64,000 nt of DNA, from positions 4,756,534 through 4,820,533 of the forward strand of contig NC_049994.1 in the NCBI RefSeq assembly GCF_000003815.2, written 5' to 3'. The DNA comes from Branchiostoma floridae (lineage: Eukaryota; Chordata; Leptocardii; Amphioxiformes; Branchiostomatidae). The notes beneath the pieces were generated by a model. That model ran no database searches and was not told the origin of the DNA. It was given only the letters and a program-made list of their open reading frames with translations. The translations under genes and the position numbers were made by a program. Positions 21,732 to 31,592 of the stretch are shown piece after piece (position 1 is the first letter of the stretch; the number at the start of each line of letters is the position of its first letter).

Positions 21732-21989
21732 ACGTTGGTCCCAATTTACGCACAGTATTTCGCACTGTGACTTATACCTATATTACTCAAGCTTAGTGTT
21801 TGTTCGACTGTATGGATAACATATCATGGAAACCTCGAAACTGATCGTGCGAAGAAAAAGCAGTTGACTTCCTGATGAAATCTAAGTGGTCAATGAGGTT
21901 GGACAAATGGCAGAGTATGGTACTAGTATACAGATTTCCGGTGTTCCGGTATTTAACACTTAACGGCATTTCATCATGTTGCATTTTCT

Positions 21990-22341
21990 TTACACGATTT
22001 ACAGTATATACTAGGAAGATACTAGGCATCAGATGGGATGAATTCATACCCAAACTGAAGTTAGAGCTAGGACCAGCCAAAAACCAGTGTCTGTGACAAT
22101 TCGAAAGCGGCGTTTGAGCTGGTTGGGCCATGTCATGAGACTTCCACCAGACAGACTGGCATACCAAATTATGCACTGGTCTCCACGGGGTAAGAGACGT
22201 AGAGGTCTACAGGCAGACCATCGAGAGAGACCTCCAAGCAGCTAACATCAACTAGAGGGATGCAAGGAAGATAGCTGCCGACAGAGCTTGCTGGGCCAAC
22301 CTGACTGCCTCATGTGTCGGACGACACGGGAGCCCCTAAGT
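21990..22341 (+). pseudogene. Reverse-transcriptase C-terminal remnant of a non-LTR retrotransposon
   Basis: Broken frames read RKILGIRWDEF, then IRKRRLSWLGHVMRLPPDR and IMHWSPRGKRRRG, then ERDLQAANIN-stop-RDARKIAADRACWANL. The 'RRLxWLGHVxRMPxDR ... GKRRRGRPxxxW ... DRxxWR' succession is standard at the end of endonuclease-reverse transcriptase ORFs. At least one frameshift (near 22215) and one stop make it non-functional. Confidence 0.8.
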
Positions 22342-22465
22342 CTAAAGTAATTTACAGTATTATCAAAAACGTTTTGTTGCAAACGGACGAAAATTGATGC
22401 ACAGACGAATGTCATCGTATAGTCGAATCTACAATGGTTTTGCTCAGTTTAAGTCGTGTACTTAC

Positions 22466-22557
22466 TTGGATACTCCCTTCACCATTATGCCCCAGGGCTC
22501 CGAGAAGTTAGATTTTTCCAGCGGCTCGGCAAAGATCAGCAAGAAGAGCTATTCTGT
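22466..22557 (-). CDS. Possible third exon of the minus-strand secreted-protein gene
   Basis: On the minus strand 'atttcatttacag' ends at 22558, and CAA|GTAAGT, a strong donor, begins at 22465. Joined in phase 0 to exon 2 with the first acceptor, the frame gains two residues (TE) and stops, leaving a protein of 89 residues. A second acceptor (gccgag, exon start 22524) would instead add PLEKSNFSEPWGIMVKGVS in an open frame and need a further exon. Sequence alone cannot decide between them. No poly-A signal follows closely, which favours more exons downstream. Confidence 0.35.
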
Positions 22558-23025
22558 CTGTAAATGAAATATGTTATAGTTGGTGAGTTTAATACAAAGC
22601 TTAATTATAATCCTTCCACACGATACTTTCAGAATGTGACTTCAAAAAGAGTCAACACGGACTCGAAGTTTTGGGTCATTTCTTTTGTCTCCAGAAGCAA
22701 TTAAGTGGTCAACAACTTAAACTATATCAAAGTCATCTCAACACGCATGCTTAAGCTACAGTGGACTCGTATCATGTGCGCCTCTGGCGTAATGCGAAAG
22801 AACTGCAGATTGCTGTACCTATGATATTCTTATCATGCAAAACACACCAGAAAATGAGCATGTCCTAGCCTGGTTGGACAGCATGTTAGCACAAACAAAA
22901 TAAAGAACAAATATGATAATAGTTATAGCATTCACCACAGTAGGAGTAGGAGTCATACTACTAGTATTTTAAGTATTCTAAGTGATGAAACATCGAGTTT
23001 TGAAATTGAATTGAAAAAGTTTTAC

Positions 23026-23160
23026 CGGGTCATATTCAAAGAGCGCTTTCCTCTCAAGCGTGGACGCGAATGGATTGGGCGCCCGGATGTCATAGCTGCG
23101 TGAACCTCTAACAAGTGGATCTTCCGTCTCGCCCCCAACCGCGTCCCGACTCAGGTCCGA
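23026..23160 (-). CDS. Exon 2 of a putative small secreted protein
   Basis: This 45-codon exon lies between a good acceptor (ttttgttacag, minus strand, ending 23161) and donor (CCG|GTAAAAC, 23025). It is phase 0 at both ends, as is exon 1. It begins SDLSRDAVGGETEDPL and ends ERKALFEYDP, and holds no cysteine and no family motif that I know. If unspliced it would run 15 more codons to a stop. What makes it notable is that its acceptor and first 65 bases are the source of a degenerate tandem array immediately upstream in the intron. The exon call rests on splice consensus and matching phase, and a transcript is needed to confirm it. Confidence 0.5.
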
Positions 23161-23532
23161 CTGTAACAAAAGATTAATCAGTCAATGCAACGCAATACAA
23201 AACCGATAGGTGCGCTAATGCACTGTGCGTTCTGGCCAGAAAGCCTCGGATAATGTACATTCATAATCACGCTCTGACAAGTGGATCTTCCGTTTCACTC
23301 CCAACAGTCCGACTGTAACACAATATTAATCAGTCAATGAAGCACCATACAAAACCGCTAGGTGCGCTAATGCACTGTGCGTCCATGTCAAGGAGCCTCG
23401 GATAATGTAGATTTATAAACAAGCTGCGTAAACCTCTGACAAGTGGATCTTCCGTTTCACCCCCAACAACGTAATCAGCCAGTGTAACACAATACGAAAC
23501 CGCTAGGTGCGCTAATGTATTGTGCGTTCGTG

Positions 23533-24462
23533 TCTTTCTTTCTTTTCTTTCTTTCTTTCTTTATTCGCACATAATAGCATGGCTTAAAAACAAATGTGTA
23601 TACAAAGATGAAGAACATGCGGGGGGTTAGCAGAAGCCTATGTGGCTTTTCTTTGGCCTCCCCCAGAAATAAGTTGCAGAAATAATAATTATACATAATT
23701 AAAGTGAACGAAAAATGCACATAATATAAGTTGAAATCATCATGTGAAATACACTAATGGACTAGAAGTTGTATTACAAATGATCAAATGAAATAATAAA
23801 TACAAAACAAAATAGACAAAACATATACAAGTAACTTGGGATTTGAGAAAAAAGGTAGGATCTCTAAGTGTTAAGAATCATTAGCTATCAACTACCAAAA
23901 TCAACCAAAAACTGATATGAAAAACAAGGAAACAAGGAAATCAAACAAATCAGGTAAAAGTTATGCTTGGGTGTGTGATGCAATCAATTTTAACAAGCTT
24001 TTTGAACCTGGATAATGATAAGCAGCATTGTTGGACTTGACTTAAATTATTCCAGATGGTGGGGCCTCTAAATTTTATTGTGTGTTGTTTTAGACAAGAT
24101 TTTGCTTTAACTGGTCTTAAAAGATTCTGCTGTCTTGTGTAGTGGTGGTGAAAATCTGAATTTGAATTGAAATTAAAAAGACATCTAAATTGCTGTGGTA
24201 GGAAAGAACTATTGTGAACAATTTTATGTACAAATATGGCAACTTGAAATTTGTTGATATCAAATACCGTCATAACATTTAAGTCATTAAAGAGAGATGT
24301 TGTGTGTGCTGTGAAGGTGGTATTGCCCGCAATTCGTACAAAGCGCTTTTGAAGGAGGTACAGAGGTTTGATAGATGTAGTGTACGTGCTAGCCCATATA
24401 ATATTGCAGTAAGTTAAGTAAGGGTAAATCAAACTGTAATAAAGAGTCATGAGTGTCAACTG
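23533..24462 (-). mobile_element. 5'-truncated CR1/L2-like LINE inserted in the array
   Basis: Contains the reverse-transcriptase tail at 23950-24459 and about 400 bp of 3' UTR ending in 'gcgaataaagaaagaaag', a (GAAA)n tail. Array sequence breaks at 'cgtgtc' on one side and resumes after 'gtgtcaa' on the other, so GTGTC may be a short target duplication. Confidence 0.75.
23950..24459 (-). pseudogene. Reverse-transcriptase C-terminal domain of a CR1/L2-like LINE
   Basis: An uninterrupted 169-codon frame reads LYYSLIYPYLTYCNIIWAST near the start, followed by LQKRFVRIAG and, near residue 130, KFRGPTIWNNL. This is the thumb/connection segment that follows the polymerase palm in CR1, L2 and related ORF2 proteins. 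The catalytic palm (FADD-type motif) and the endonuclease are absent because of 5' truncation. The frame has no stop or shift, so the insertion is relatively young. It is not a host gene. Confidence 0.85.
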
Positions 24463-24669
24463 GTAGATTCATAAACAAGCTGCGTGAACCTATGACAAGT
24501 TGATCTTTCGTTTCATTCCGGCAACAGCGTCCCGACTCAGGTCCGACTGTAACATAGGATCAATGAGTCAATGCAGCACAATGCGAAACCGCAAGGTGCA
24601 CTGATGCATCGTGTGCTTGTGTCAAGGGGCATCGGCTAATCACCAGGTGTATTATAATCACCAGGTGTA

Positions 24670-24926
24670 TTTTGCCAGCCAGTAGGTACCCAAATTATGA
24701 GTAATGAGGCTGATTAACGTGGTCGAGGCACCTCCTCGAGCACGGGACCCCCTTTTACGTCCCTCCCGGAAGACGATTTCGTGGAAAGCTTCGTGTATGA
24801 GGCTACAGCAATCCGGTCAGTCCTAGATCCTTGGTTGGTCCACCATCCAAGAACTGTCCGGACCACGCGTTGCTTAACTTCCGAGATCGAGGGATCGGGT
24901 GTACCAACGCGCCACGCGGCCGTAGC
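24670..24926 (-). mobile_element. 5S-rRNA-headed SINE
   Basis: Minus strand from 24926: 'agctacggccgcgtggcgcg', then CGATCTCGGAAGTTAAGCA, then TTCTTGGATGGTGGACC, ending 'tgctgtagcct' near 24807. These blocks match animal 5S rRNA in order, including its internal promoter region. A body with 'gtcttccgggagggacgtaaa' follows, and the tail is near 24670. 5S-derived SINEs (SINE3 class) are known from fish. The body differs from the tRNA-headed families here. Confidence 0.8.
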
Positions 24927-25636
24927 TAACGTCGTTTCACAATTGTATCTTCCCTTTCACCCCAAACAACGTCCGACTCGAGTCTGACTGTAACATTAAT
25001 TAACCTCACCAATGCAGTTCAATAAGAAACCGGCGCGCTGATGCTACGTGTGTTCGTGTCAGCATGTATCGGATAAAGTACATGGATTCAAACAAACTGC
25101 TTTGACCTCCGAGAAACCAACGTCCCGTCTACCGCCCAACTGCAACTGAAAATCAATCAATGTAGCACAATAAAAGAAACCGCTAGGTGCGCGGTTGCAA
25201 CGTGCGTTCGCGTCAGGGTGCTATAACGTAGATTTATTTGAATAAATTGCGTGACCCAATGACAAACGGCTGTTCCGCTTCACCCCCAACAGCGTCCTGA
25301 CTCAGGTCCGACTATAACATAAGGTTAATCAATGCAGCTCAATAATAAACCGCTAGGTGCGTTGATGAAGCGTGCGCTCTAGCCAGGCTCCATCAGATAG
25401 CGTAGATTCATTCAAACAAGCTGCGTAAACCTCTAACAAACGGCTTCTCCGTTTCACCCAACACTCCCGACTGCGTCCGACTGTAACATAAGATAAATCC
25501 ATACAGCACCATAAGGAACCGCTAGGTGCGCTGATGCGTCGTGCGTTCATGCCAGGGTGCATTTCATAAAGTATATTCAAATGTGTCTTTTACTGAGCCA
25601 CTATGATCATTCTTTTTAACAGAAATGAAACGGATA

Positions 25637-25732
25637 GGAGGCCACCCAAGGACGACCGGATGCTGTAGCCTCACGAAGCATTCCAAGAAATCGTCTTCCG
25701 GGAGGGACGTAAAACGGGGGCCCCGTGCTCGA
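25637..25732 (+). mobile_element. 5S-headed SINE, 5'-truncated copy
   Basis: Carries the end of the 5S-like head ('accggatgctgtagcct') and the same 'atcgtcttccgggagggacg' body as the copy at 24670, then stops at a short (ATC)n run. The first 90 bases of the head are missing. Confidence 0.75.
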
Positions 25733-26534
25733 TATCATCATCATCATCATAACTTAAGCTAAAAGAAAGTAATAATGTTTAAAGAAAAGGTGTAGTAACA
25801 AAGACAACATCGTAGATAGAAAGCAAATTAAAGTAGTGAATTCATATGATAAGATGGTGTTCAACTCGAGCTACATCCTTTCCCCTACTTTTGCCATTGG
25901 TGATGTATTAAACTCGATAACTTCGCTCAAAACGTATAATTTAGGCCAAATTGAGCGTTTCTGCTCTTTGCCATTGAAGATCGAAAATTGAAGAGATTCT
26001 GTTATTTTTGCTTGTAAACATCTCTAATAAGTCTATTCTAAGTGTGCAGGAAGTGCTTGACTGTAAATTGGATGCGTCTTGGGGTTCGTCATTTTCCAGC
26101 AAGGATGTTCTCATTAGCTTTGGTAAATAGCGTCACTAAAGCGCACCCCGGGGAAATCTTTGCGCTTGTAGTCTCCGTGGGCACACATCGTAATACCCCC
26201 ATGCTCCGTGTCTCGGCGGCGAAAATTGCAATTAAGATAACGCAAGTGTCATCAACACATTCAACTATTTATCCCATGAGAATCTTTAGGTAATCATTTT
26301 TTCATACAGCAATCATCGTTAAAATTGATGTTTTTGAGACCAAAAAACAATATTCCTAATCATGAGAAATAACTGCTCCCGATTCTGGATCTAGTCCATA
26401 TACGTCTTTCTTTGGTGGGCATGCAAGAAATGTTTGTGTATTTCTTTGCATTATACACCCAGTAAACCACCTCATGGCGTAACACAATAGGTTAACGTTT
26501 GTACCAAGAATTATTTGATTCACTTATAACAGGA
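25733..26534. other. No feature recognised
   Basis: An 83-codon frame (26042-26293) shows no domain. A short (ATC)n run opens the interval. Confidence 0.4.
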
Positions 26535-26705
26535 AGGGCCCCTACTTTTATCGGCTCTTTAACGTGCTTGAGTCGTGGCTCTCCTCAAACACGGAACCTG
26601 CTTTTAACGTTCTATCCGAAGGATGTCACTAACCGAAGCTAGGTTCTCTTTTACACCTGCGGTGAGTAAGGAAATTGCTGTTAAGTACCTTTCCAAATGG
26701 CAAAA
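26535..26705 (-). mobile_element. SINE (family 2) body fragment
   Basis: The minus strand has 'ggatagaacgttaaaagcag', 'gaggagagccacgactcaag' and 'cacgttaaagagcc', the family-2 body without a head. Confidence 0.65.
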
Positions 26706-27659
26706 TATTGGGACCTCTCAGTACCTCCAAGTTCAGAAGTTCTCACATCAAATGTTCAGAGCATAATAGTCTGACTGGGTGTAATTAAAGAAGTCTGTTT
26801 TGAATTTTATGACCAAGATGTCAAATCGAAAATACCTTTCGCAAGGCCGGCAAAAAAAAGCTAGGGTCGACAAGTTTTTGTAAGGGTTGGTCTGGTAACC
26901 GAAAAAGAAACATAATATTTTCCTAGGCCTTAGAATGGCCACGTATACTCCAAATAGTCCATGTATAAGGTATACCAGAACTCTGCAGGCTAAACTGATC
27001 CCAAGGCTACTTTTGCGTGGTGTGGAAAATTAGGGAAGATTTGCGGTAATAGTGAATGTTGGTGTCTAACAGTTTTTACGTGACTGTCACGGCCCTGTGA
27101 CATTATGTTCACGGTCGATAGAATTAGAAACTAAGTCGGTCACTAGATGTAATGACACTTCCTGTCACGGCAATAACAGGAAGCTCATATGCAAACGGAG
27201 TTCTGTAGGTAAATGTCAATCATTCAAAATACAATAGTCGTTGAGCCTTCCACTTGAAGATGATTCTGATGATGTGATGAATATGTATTTTGAGGTTATC
27301 ATTCGTAGAAAGAGAACTTTCCAACGGTTATGCTTCGGTCCCATTTGCAGCGGTTCCCGCAAGGCATGAAGCTCCGGCCGAGGTACGAAATCTAAGCCAC
27401 AAATTTTTCCCTGTGTGCACGGGATTGTTACGGGGAGGGGCGCCTCTTGGTGTTTCATCGGGGACTATTTGTCGCCTGATCCCTAGCCGATTTTCAACAG
27501 CAAAAAAAGTTTTAAAAAAATCCAGGGGCCACTCGTGCCCCAAAATAGCCCAGGTGGGATGGCACAGGGTGTAAGGGGCCCGTAAGATCAGAGTCAAGCC
27601 CGTAAGTGCAGAAAAACAGTCTGTGAACTACCCGGAGGATAATCTCCAGTCATATTTAC
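26706..27659. other. No feature recognised
   Basis: Overlapping frames of 80-94 codons at 27216-27597 sit on both strands of one CG-richer stretch. They show no protein motif and probably lie in an unclassified repeat. Confidence 0.35.
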
Positions 27660-28275
27660 TAGAGGCATAAGATAGTATCAAAGCCAGCTAAGGAGTATAG
27701 TTGGCAAAGGCAGTCATCAGCCATTAAGGCTATTAACATCCTATTATTGCTTTATCATCCTATTGTTGCTTGCTGTGTAGGTGTTAATTGCCCCCCCCCC
27801 CATTTCTGCTTGGCACGTATCTCTTACAGGGATGTGTGCAAGTAATTGAACTTGTCCCAATAAAGATAGAAATTGCTCGTAAAATCATTAGCAGTACGGA
27901 TATTGGTGTAGCTGTTAATATGGCCACAGGAAGGGCAGCAACACCATTGTTGAATAAAAATGCTCCTCCCTGTTTCAGTGACGGCAGATCTCCGCTAGCC
28001 AAACATACTCTCCAAGCAGAGGTTAGGCTCCGGCTGTTTTTTTTAACGTTTTTTAGTCGTTTTTATCCGGCTCACTATTTTTTTTTATATCTTGCTGTGT
28101 CAAAACCTAACTGGCGTACTTCAAGAAAAATGACAAAATAGAAAGCCCAATAAAAACGACTAAAAAAACGTTAAAAAACAGCCGGAGACTAACCTCTGCT
28201 TGGAGAGTAAGCCAAACACACTCCTAGGCCGGCTTCATTCCTCTGGCAGCTTTTGATACTGTCTTATGCTACCGT
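27660..28275. mobile_element. Outer TIR element (CATAAGATAGTATCAAA), host of a second MITE
   Basis: The left 'gcataagatagtatcaaagc' (27667) and inverted right 'gcttttgatactgtcttatgc' (28253) match the ends of the compact copies at 61243 and 62187. This copy is longer because another MITE (28006-28209) and other sequence lie inside. Confidence 0.6.
28006..28209. mobile_element. 204-bp palindromic MITE with 9-bp target duplication
   Basis: Arms of about 60 bp begin TACTCTCCAAGCAGAGGTTAG and match with few changes. AGCCAAACA at 27997-28005 is repeated exactly at 28210-28218. Long TIRs and a 9-bp duplication again point to a Mutator-like source. The 117-codon frame crossing it is an artefact. 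Confidence 0.9.
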
Positions 28276-29259
28276 GGCGGAAATTACCTGAGGGGGGACA
28301 CTTTTTTCCAAAAAGGCATATGCATGTATATGTAGTACGGCTTTTCATCTGTTAACATATTTCAACTTAACGAACACCAACATAACAGTTTGTATAAAGA
28401 TAACACAAATGAAGAGTGCCCCCTTCTTTATTCACATAGTATCCTCCACACTCCTTACACAATGGTTTTCCTCACATCAATTCTTAGAAAGCACAATATC
28501 AATACCAACCGCACTTTGTTACGTTCACGTTTAGTGGCACATCTGTTATTATGAGTGACGAAAGGTATCAAAATACATCTTTTGAGGTCATGTATTGAAG
28601 ACAGGGTTAAGTGGCCCTCAGTTTCCGATGCATTGATTCGGGTAGACGAAACAAGTATCGGCCTTTCACTAACAGGAAATACGTATAAGGTTTCGGAAAT
28701 GTTTCCCTTATATAATAATCCGGGTTGTGTAATTGAGGAAGACTTCCTCAAAAGGATGTTTGTATTATCTAGTATTTATTGCTTTGGAAACTAAAAAAAG
28801 ATCAGAGACGGCTATCAGAAATAAAGTGGTGTATTTAGAAATCAAGATCATAAACGAAATCATGTGGACATATATGCATGATGCCATGATTCGTATCTTT
28901 GCACGAATGCCAAGAAGTACATTTTGCCATTGAATATTAGACATGATTTGCGAGGAACATGATGACATAGCAAATTATGCTGATATGAAAATTGTGATTC
29001 CGATGCGGTGCTGAAATAAATAGGGCCTTTTTAGGGGATTTTTCTTCCCTTTTTTAGACAAAGGTTTAGTGAGCTACAGACTCTGAGGTAATTTGCAGCA
29101 TTTTTTGTGAAAAGAGTTAATATCCTTATACATCATAGCTTAAGATAAAGACATATGGTATATACATTGGGTCAGTTGAAATGTTCCTGATTTAGAACCT
29201 AAAGACTCGTTTGATAAGCGGGTTCAGATTTTAAGTGCACCATTTACAACATTTCGCCG
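28276..29259. other. No feature recognised
   Basis: Minus frame 28455-28751 (98 codons) has no domain signature. The sequence is otherwise AT-rich and unclassified. Confidence 0.4.
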
Positions 29260-29542
29260 GTGCAATGGCCTAGTGGGTAGAGTGTTCGCCTTGCATTCGG
29301 AAGGTCGTGAGTTCGATCCCGGCCGAGTCATACCAAAGACTATAAAAATGGTACATGCTGCTTTCTCTGCTTAGCACTCAGCATTCGGGAAAGAGTATGG
29401 AAGTTGAACACACACCACTACCAGTGGACTAGCCCCCTGCTGTAGTGATTGCGTTGTGTGTGGCCCAGGGCTAACGAAACAGAGATGGGCACCACCCTAT
29501 GCGCCAGAAATGGGCACTGCCCTTGGCGCGGGAAGGGTTTAA
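29260..29542 (+). mobile_element. tRNA-headed SINE (family 3), longer copy
   Basis: The A-box region 'tggcctagtgggtagag' and B-box GTTCGATCCCGG surround a CTTGCAT loop. The body matches the 18614 copy through 'gaaacagagatgg'. It ends in a poly-T-rich stretch. Confidence 0.85.
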
Positions 29543-29712
29543 CTTTTTTTAAACTTATTTACAACATTTGCAGGCTCTCCTGTTGCTATATGTGACCTCC
29601 GCGTACAAATTGCCGTCTGTCGTTGTGATCGGCAAAGCGTTTTGGGCATCTGCCAGATCAGAGCAACCAGATATCAGAACCAGGGACAGGCACGTTGCCT
29701 TATCAGTAAAGC

Positions 29713-30048
29713 TAAGGGCACAACCCGCCGTACGTGCAATTTGTCCGTACGTTATTTTGGGAGGCCACGTCCGCCACGTATTTCTGAAAACGTTCAGACT
29801 GTACAGGGCAGGCGCGTCGCCCGTACTGGCACGTACTGGGGGCGAACTGGAATCCGCAGTCTGATGGCACACAAAGTTTTGCCTGCACGTAATAAAGTTC
29901 TACGGCATGTCTGCGTGCTCCAAAATCCGTCATATTCCCTACGAGTCCGTACGGAGGGCGGTACTTACCACTTACAGAGCCCAAAAGATTGCCCGCGTTT
30001 TGGCACGTAGACAGCACGTATTTTCACGTACGGCGGGTTGTGCCCTTA
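29713..30048. mobile_element. 336-bp MITE with TIR TAAGGGCACAACCCGCC
   Basis: TIRs of about 25 bp at both ends are nearly perfect (taagggcacaacccgccgta). The interior is rich in 'cgtacg' and 'cacgta'. A sister of 294 bp is at 42846. Target duplication is unclear because the flanks continue the inversion (GCTAA/TTAGC). Five overlapping frames here are artefacts. Confidence 0.85.
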
Positions 30049-30116
30049 GCTTAGCAAATACGCTTAGAGCAATTCCTTTTTACAACATGTTTCACATTTT
30101 TTGCATTCACGTTTGG

Positions 30117-30352
30117 AATTAAAAAGGTAGTCCGATAGCCTTTTTGGGGCCAAACCGACAGTGGGTTGTTATCAACTGTGTCTAGGACTTGGTATTGGAA
30201 AGCGGAGTCCATCCCTCTCCTTCCACTGCCTTTTACCTCCCCAACCAAAGTCAGGTACCCATTTTTACATCTGGGTGGAGTAAAAAAAGTGTCTTTACCA
30301 AGGATGAAAAATCGGTGTCATATCAGAGGGTTCGAACTCTGGTTTCTGGACC
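30117..30352 (-). mobile_element. SINE (family 2-like), minus strand
   Basis: The minus strand carries B-box GTTCGAACCCTC, 'ggtaaagacac', 'cacccagatgtaaaaatggg' and 'acctgactttggttgggga', the same succession as the plus-strand copy at 43155. Confidence 0.65.
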
Positions 30353-30904
30353 AAACACCCTGATTTTTACGCCAAAGGGACGCCAAAAACCTTCAAATTG
30401 CAAAAGGGTGCCAAAGAAGTGTCCCAGACGCTTCACATTCTTAGACAGCTTCATTTACACCGCGAAACGTCGAGTGGAAAGAAAACATGCACATAATGAC
30501 TTACAGGTGTGTCTTCTATAACGTTATTAGGTACTCGAATATCTTTGCGTCATACGCATCGACGAAGACACAAAGAGAAAGGCCTATTAAATTCGAGTTG
30601 AGACTAAGTTGAATTAAAAAAAGTTAAGATCTAATGATGTAGATCTTAATATGCTGAAAGATGTAGTATCGGTTAGCATTGTCTTCCATAACAAGTGGTT
30701 TCATATCTTAGACAGATACAATTGACAAAATTGCAATAAAGGCATTCTTTTGTCGGATCGGCTTCTCCATCGTTCTAGATTTTTTTTATATTTGATGGAA
30801 AAAATGCGAATAAACTACTTTAATGTACGATTAATGTAAGAATTATCTTGATATCGACGTACTATCTCTATATTCATGCAGAAATGTTTTACAGTTACTC
30901 CAGA
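30353..30904. other. No feature recognised
   Basis: AT-rich DNA with no classified element. Confidence 0.4.
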
Positions 30905-31045
30905 AAGCACAGTGCCACTGACGAAAGACACCGGACGGCTGTCTGAAACGTCTGACAGTTTCCAAAATCATATCCAGTTGCTTGAGTAATTGCTTTCTGG
31001 CGTATCTTATTACCTGGATGTCTAACCTTCATCGATTGTCGGTTT
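30905..31045 (+). mobile_element. Penelope-like fragment with hammerhead-like hairpin
   Basis: The segment 30918-30949 reads CTGACGA, A, AGACA, a loop, TGTCT, GAAAC, with a fully paired five-base stem. It continues 'gtctgacagtttcc', 'tccagttgcttgagtaatt' and 'ggatgtctaaccttc'. Sister pieces lie at 2100 and 52985. It sits just downstream of exon 1 in the intron of the minus-strand gene. Confidence 0.6.
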
Positions 31046-31098
31046 TTGAGTTACATCTAGCAAAATTTCGAATAATTGAAATATTTGAATTTTCTTAC

Positions 31099-31224
31099 CT
31101 CCACTTTGATGATGGTCTGACAGAATCTTGCCAGTTCGGTGTCGGGAAGGCCTTCGTCCGCCCCGCATGCCACCAGCACTGCACACGCGCACAGCCCAAA
31201 GAACATCACCGCCGCAGCTTTCAT
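31099..31224 (-). CDS. Exon 1 of a putative small secreted protein (signal peptide)
   Basis: The minus-strand ATG at 31224-31222 (G at -3) opens 42 codons ending GAG|GTAAGA, a strong donor at 31098. Residues 1-21 form a textbook signal peptide: MKAAA, a hydrophobic core VMFFGLCACAVLVAC, then GAD. The mature start would be near ADEGLPDTELARF, followed by one cysteine and QTIIKVE. Phase 0 matches exon 2 at 23160. A TATA-like box lies about 90 bases upstream, with CRE, E-box and CCAAT elements beyond it. I do not recognise the family. Length, secretion signal and promoter type fit a peptide precursor or small secreted factor, which is inference. Confidence 0.6.
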
Positions 31225-31309
31225 GTCTCTTTTCTATCTCTGTCGACTGAAGACTGTGTCACCGCAATCTCTCCACCAGAACGATGCCTAACTGTTGAAT
31301 ACTCCTCTG

Positions 31310-31381
31310 TATTTAAAGGAAACGTACCACGTGATGATGACGTCAGCAAATGTCGTCACGGCTTCTCTTGTTTCCCATTGG
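31310..31381 (-). promoter_or_regulatory. Compact promoter: TATA-like box, E-box, CRE, CCAAT
   Basis: In minus orientation TTTAAATA occupies 31317-31310, about 90 bases before the ATG. Transcription would then start near 31287. Upstream lie E-box CACGTG (31328-31333), the palindromic CRE TGACGTCA (31338-31345), a CRE half site (31354-31358) and CCAAT (31381-31377). The spacing is that of a classic cAMP-responsive promoter. Use is inferred from position only. Confidence 0.55.
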
Positions 31382-31533
31382 CTGTTTGATTTAAGGGGGT
31401 CTATTGCTAGCCTGTTGAAAGTTGACTGGATATACTTCACGTGGAGGAGTTTGTTTTTGTCCACTTGTTCGGAGTAAAGTTTCGGTCAGTCAATTTGATG
31501 GATAGACTAAATGTTTAATACGAACAAGTGTTG

Positions 31534-31535
<2 letters not shown>

Positions 31536-31592
<57 letters not shown>
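31536..31592. repeat. (TA)n microsatellite
   Basis: About 28 uninterrupted TA units. The minus frame through it reads poly-YI. Confidence 0.97.

Larger units (their letters stand above)
23161..25570 (-). repeat. Tandem array of splice-acceptor/exon-2 modules
   Basis: Seven further modules resemble the 23093-23167 exon start: about 23268-23317, 23421-23480, 24476-24555, 24930-24992, 25088-25147, 25240-25320 and 25415-25487. Most keep 'gttacag|tcggac' in minus orientation. Each is followed by a spacer containing 'accgctaggtgcgctaatgc'. Unit length is about 150-185 bp. None keeps exon 2's donor, and frames are broken in most. A LINE and a 5S-headed SINE interrupt the array. Confidence 0.75.

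Noticed and set aside
29555-30017. Overlapping frames of about 100-122 codons on both strands
   Set aside because: They lie in the 29713 MITE and its flanks. Homologous frames in the 42846 copy are not maintained as a protein.
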